Part shown: positions 13,083 to 15,532 of the stretch, piece after piece | Layout of the letters: each line of letters starts with the position of its first letter | How positions within the stretch are numbered: position 1 is the first letter of the stretch | Notes under the pieces: model-generated | Databases searched by the model: none | Seen by the model: the letters and a program-made list of their open reading frames with translations, nothing else | What the model was told of the DNA's origin: nothing | Position numbers and translations under genes: made by a program | Assembly (NCBI GenBank): GCA_025927515.1 | Contig: JAICLG010000034.1 | Location: 1-15,532, forward strand | Reading direction: 5' to 3' | Source of the DNA: Hyphomicrobium sp. | GTDB taxonomy: Bacteria; Pseudomonadota; Alphaproteobacteria; Rhizobiales; Hyphomicrobiaceae | Length of the DNA stretch: 15,532 nt

Positions 13083-13411
13083 TGGCCTCTCCCACCCTCG
13101 CAATTCACTGCGACGGGCCAGTTTTCTTGGCATCTACTAAATCAAGAGCGCTATATCAGCAAGCGGGGGGGTCACTTATCCTTAAACGCCAGCCAAGTCC
13201 AGCTACGGACCGTCGCGGGGCAAACCGGGGACGGCCCGAAAGCTCTCAAACCAATGTTTTAAAGATCTCTTTCGCTCCCGCCAACCCGGATCACCGACTA
13301 GCCTTCGAGATCCAAAAGTTGTTCAATCTGTCGCGACTCTATTGCCCAAAAAAGGGCAGTTAAAATCCGATGTGCTCGAGTTAACCCCACTCCTGACTGA
13401 ATCGGACCGCC
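13083..13411. other. Divergent intergenic region, ACP / acyl-CoA ligase
   Basis: These 329 bases separate two divergent starts and must hold both promoters. Visible structure is limited: a hairpin TGCCC-AAAAAA-GGGCA at 13343-13358 about 55 bases upstream of the ligase, and a seven-base G run at 13166-13172. On the minus strand TTGCTG, 16 bases, TTAGTA is a weak promoter candidate for the ACP gene (around 13136-13163). No convincing coding frame is seen. Confidence 0.4.
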
Positions 13412-15130
13412 ATGACGCCCGAAGCAGCCGAGACGCCCGCGTCCACGTCCTTGCCCTGGATCGCCACTTATCCGCCCGGGATCGATTGGCATATGCCAAT
13501 TCCAACGGAGGCACTTCCCGGACTTGTGGAGCGCGCGGCCCGTCGATTTCCCGATAATCCGGCTATCAGCTTCCTCGGGCGCGTCACGACGTATGCTGAA
13601 CTTGCTGCGGAAATCGATCGTGTCGCCGCGGGTCTGCAGCAAATCGGCATAAAGCGCGGGACGAAGGTCGGGCTCTTTCTGCCCAATACCCCGACTTTCG
13701 TCGTTTACTACTACGCAATTCTCAAGGCGGGCGGGACCGTCGTCAATTTTAACCCTCTCTATACGCTCGAAGAGTTGACCTTCCAGGCGAAGGACAGCGA
13801 GACCGAGGTCATGATCACGCACGACCTCGCGGCGCTTTTCCCGAAGCTCGAGGAACTGATGCTGCGTGGGATCATCCGCCGCACCGTCGTCGTGCCCTTC
13901 CGAAGCGTCCTGCCGGGCCTAAAGGGCCTTCTGTTTTCGATCTTCAAAAGGAGCGACATCGCAAATGTTGCCGCGTCGCGGGTCGCGGGCAAGGTCGTCG
14001 ATGGGGCGAAGCTTGCCGCAACGGGCCAACCCCTCTCGCCGATCGCTATCGATGCCGAGGAGGACGTTGCCGTCCTCCAGTATACCGGAGGCACGACGGG
14101 AACGCCCAAGGGTGCGATGCTCACCCACGGCAACCTGACGGCCAATACCGCGCAAATCATGGCCTGGGGCGTCAATCTGAAGCCGGGGGAAGAAATCGTC
14201 CTCGGTGCGCTGCCGCTTTTCCACGTCTTTGCCATGACGGTGGTGATGAACATGGCCATGGCGATAGCTGCGAAAATCATCCTCATGCCGCGCTTCAAGC
14301 TCGTCGATGCCTTGAAACTCATCGACCGGGAAAAGCCGACCGTGATGCCTGCCGTGCCGACGATCTTCACGGCAATGCTGAATTACCCGGAATTCAAATC
14401 CTATGACGTCTCCTCGCTCCGCTTCTGCCTCTCCGGCGGCGCGCCGCTGCCGCTTGAAATAAAGATGAAATTCGAGGCTGTATCGGGTTCGAAGGTGGTC
14501 GAAGGGTATGGATTATCGGAAGCTTCTCCGGTCCTGACGTGCAATCCGGTCGAGGGAGAACCTGTGGCGGGGTCGATTGGCCCTCCCCTTCCCGGCACCA
14601 TCATTTCACTCCGCGACATCGACGATCCGACGAAGGAGGTTCGCCAGGGCGAGCGCGGCGAGCTTTGCGCCAAAGGGCCGCAAATCATGAAGGGTTATTG
14701 GAAGAGGCCGGACGACACCAAAAAGCAATTCGTCCACGGCTTCCTGCGCACCGGCGACGTCGCGATCATGGACCAGCACGGATATTTTTCGATCGTGGAC
14801 CGGATCAAAGACCTGATCATCTGCTCGGGCTACAACGTCTATCCGCGGCGCATCGAGGAAGCCATCTACGAGTATCCCGCAGTCGAAGAAGTGACGGTGA
14901 TCGGCATTCCGGATGCCTATCGCGGGGAAGCGCCCAAGGCATTCATCAAGCTGAAGAGCGGCATGACCGCGACGGCGGCAGATATCCTGAAGCATCTCGC
15001 GCCGAAGATTTCGAAGATCGAAATGCCCGCCGAGATCGAGTTCCGCGATAGCCTGCCGAAAACGATGATCGGCAAGCTTTCGAAGAAAGAGCTTGCCGCC
15101 GAGGAAGCGAAGCACGGGACTAGGACGTAG
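13412..15130 (+). CDS. Long-chain (or dicarboxylate) fatty acid-CoA ligase, AMP-binding
   Basis: This 572-residue ANL-superfamily enzyme activates a carboxylic acid with ATP through an acyl-AMP and transfers it to CoA. The ATP-binding loop YTGGTTGTPKGAMLTHGN is at 224-241, LPLFHVFAM at 268-275, GYGLSEASPV at 365-374, and the acid-binding TGD with Asp449. The hinge motif is DRIKDLIICSGYNVYPRRIE (463-482), and the catalytic lysine of the C-terminal domain is Lys555 in LPKTMIGKLSKKEL. Length and motif order match FadD-type ligases. The extended N-terminus PWIATYPPGIDWHMPIP is shared, as I recall, with ligases annotated as dicarboxylate-CoA ligase PimA in related bacteria, so either activity is possible. 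The ATG at 13412 has a weak ribosome site. It is divergent from the ACP-KAS pair across 329 bases and may supply or recover acyl chains for it, which is inference. Confidence 0.94.
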   Translation: MTPEAAETPASTSLPWIATYPPGIDWHMPIPTEALPGLVERAARRFPDNPAISFLGRVTTYAELAAEIDRVAAGLQQIGIKRGTKVGLFLPNTPTFVVYYYAILKAGGTVVNFNPLYTLEELTFQAKDSETEVMITHDLAALFPKLEELMLRGIIRRTVVVPFRSVLPGLKGLLFSIFKRSDIANVAASRVAGKVVDGAKLAATGQPLSPIAIDAEEDVAVLQYTGGTTGTPKGAMLTHGNLTANTAQIMAWGVNLKPGEEIVLGALPLFHVFAMTVVMNMAMAIAAKIILMPRFKLVDALKLIDREKPTVMPAVPTIFTAMLNYPEFKSYDVSSLRFCLSGGAPLPLEIKMKFEAVSGSKVVEGYGLSEASPVLTCNPVEGEPVAGSIGPPLPGTIISLRDIDDPTKEVRQGERGELCAKGPQIMKGYWKRPDDTKKQFVHGFLRTGDVAIMDQHGYFSIVDRIKDLIICSGYNVYPRRIEEAIYEYPAVEEVTVIGIPDAYRGEAPKAFIKLKSGMTATAADILKHLAPKISKIEMPAEIEFRDSLPKTMIGKLSKKELAAEEAKHGTRT

Positions 15131-15169
15131 GTTTTGGCGGATAGGTTTCGGGGAATAGACCCCATTACC

Positions 15170-15258
15170 GTCATCCCGGCGAAGGCCGGGATCTGCCCAG
15201 GCTCGTGGTGCGGAGAACTCTCGATACTTGGACGGATCCCCGCCTACGCGGGGATGAC
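15170..15258. repeat. Palindromic dispersed element, copy 1 (REP/BIME-like)
   Basis: The element is bounded by GTCATCCC (15170-15177) and its exact inverse GGGATGAC (15251-15258). Each end forms its own hairpin: CCCGGC-GAAG-GCCGGG at 15175-15190, and TCCCCGC-CTAC-GCGGGGA at 15237-15254. The middle is unique. Elements with these arms (GTCATCCCGGC...) are widespread between genes of many Proteobacteria. It lies 39 bases past the acyl-CoA ligase stop and before a convergent gene, a usual place for such elements. Confidence 0.85.
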
Positions 15259-15337
15259 GAGTATGGTGACCCTTTTTCAACTCCATGGCCGGGTTTAACC
15301 CAGCCAACCAGGGCCACGTCCTCACGCTACTAAGAAC

Positions 15338-15425
15338 GTCATCCCGGCGCAGGCCGGGAACCAGACAAGCCGCAACCAACATCGTTCATCAGGTTTGCCT
15401 GGACCCCGACCTACGTCGGGGTGAC
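15338..15425. repeat. Palindromic dispersed element, copy 2 (REP/BIME-like)
   Basis: This is the same plan as copy 1. A left hairpin CCCGGC-GCAG-GCCGGG (15343-15358) follows GTCATCCC, and a right hairpin ACCCCGAC-CTAC-GTCGGGGT (15403-15422) ends in GTGAC. It is 88 bases long against 89 for copy 1, in the same orientation, and starts 168 bases after it. The right arm has paired changes that keep the stem intact. Between the copies (15259-15337) nothing is recognisable. Confidence 0.82.
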
Positions 15426-15449
15426 GTCGAGATGACTTCTGAAACGTGC

Positions 15450-15532
15450 TTACCGCGTGACTTCCCAGGTCGTTTCGATTTCGCCGGTTTCCTTGTTCTT
15501 CGTGTCTTTCAGCGAAATGCCCATCTTGGCGA
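15450..15532 (-). CDS. C-terminal end of an unidentified gene (5' part outside window)
   Basis: The minus strand is open from the window edge to a TAA at 15450-15452 and encodes about 26 residues ending MGISLKDTKNKETGEIETTW and then EVTR. The codon choice (GAA, AAG, GGC and ACG rich) matches the neighbours. The residues are charged and look like a beta-hairpin or soluble tail. I do not recognise the family from so short a piece. It is convergent with the acyl-CoA ligase, with the palindromic elements between. Confidence 0.6.
   Translation of the reverse strand, partial: AKMGISLKDTKNKETGEIETTWEVTR

Noticed and set aside
13298..13822. A 174-codon minus-strand frame over the start of the acyl-CoA ligase
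   Set aside because: It is antisense to the conserved ligase N-terminus, and no domain is recognisable.
14606..15382. A 258-codon minus-strand frame running from the palindromic elements into the ligase
   Set aside because: It translates the repeat (RHPRVGGDP-type residues are the usual spurious product of these palindromes) and then antisense ligase.

Overview
The window looks like chromosomal DNA of a GC-rich alphaproteobacterium, most likely of the order Hyphomicrobiales. The evidence is the RpoD C-terminus, the HisKA_2-type histidine kinase, the tRNA, and the dispersed palindromes whose arms read GTCATCCCGGC. The genus is not decidable from this piece. No phage, transposase, CRISPR array or plasmid gene is visible. 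The window reads as ordinary core and accessory chromosome with compact, often convergent or divergent genes.

Layout, left to right. (1) 1-1733: the 3' end of rpoD with its intrinsic terminator, then a convergent cytosolic GAF-HisKA_2 sensor kinase. (2) 1734-3377: an AT-rich promoter-like patch, a decayed LysR regulator remnant, a divergent SDR oxidoreductase, a bidirectional terminator and an EthD-family gene. (3) 3486-5033: a GreA/GreB-family factor, the divergent yjbQ, and a putative 2OG-Fe(II) oxygenase whose 3' end overlaps that of yjbQ. (4) 5164-7132: a tight three-gene operon (NTF2/ketosteroid-isomerase-like protein, GNAT acetyltransferase, nitrilase-superfamily amidohydrolase), facing a periplasmic SIMPL protein at 7136-7867. 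(5) 8108-9650: an orphan glycosyltransferase-like gene, a tRNA with a CAT anticodon that looks like tRNA-Ile2, an imperfect direct repeat and a small GNAT. (6) 9660-11234: a cyclophilin-like gene followed by an FMN-dependent alpha-hydroxy-acid dehydrogenase. (7) 11473-15130: a dedicated acyl carrier protein and beta-ketoacyl-ACP synthase pair, divergent from a long-chain or dicarboxylate acyl-CoA ligase. (8) 15131-15532: two copies of a paired-hairpin palindromic element and the end of an unidentified gene on the minus strand.

How the genes may work together. Two groups look like functional units. The NTF2-GNAT-nitrilase operon joins an acyl transferase, an amide hydrolase and a small alpha+beta-barrel protein, which suggests a small-molecule amide or acyl modification route of unknown substrate. 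The ACP-KAS-acyl-CoA ligase group looks like a private acyl-chain module outside the housekeeping fatty-acid synthase. The other genes are individually recognisable but not obviously linked. No striking new defence or mobile system was found. The most checkable novelties are the two modules, the hairpin between ACP and KAS, and the LysR decay next to an intact SDR gene.
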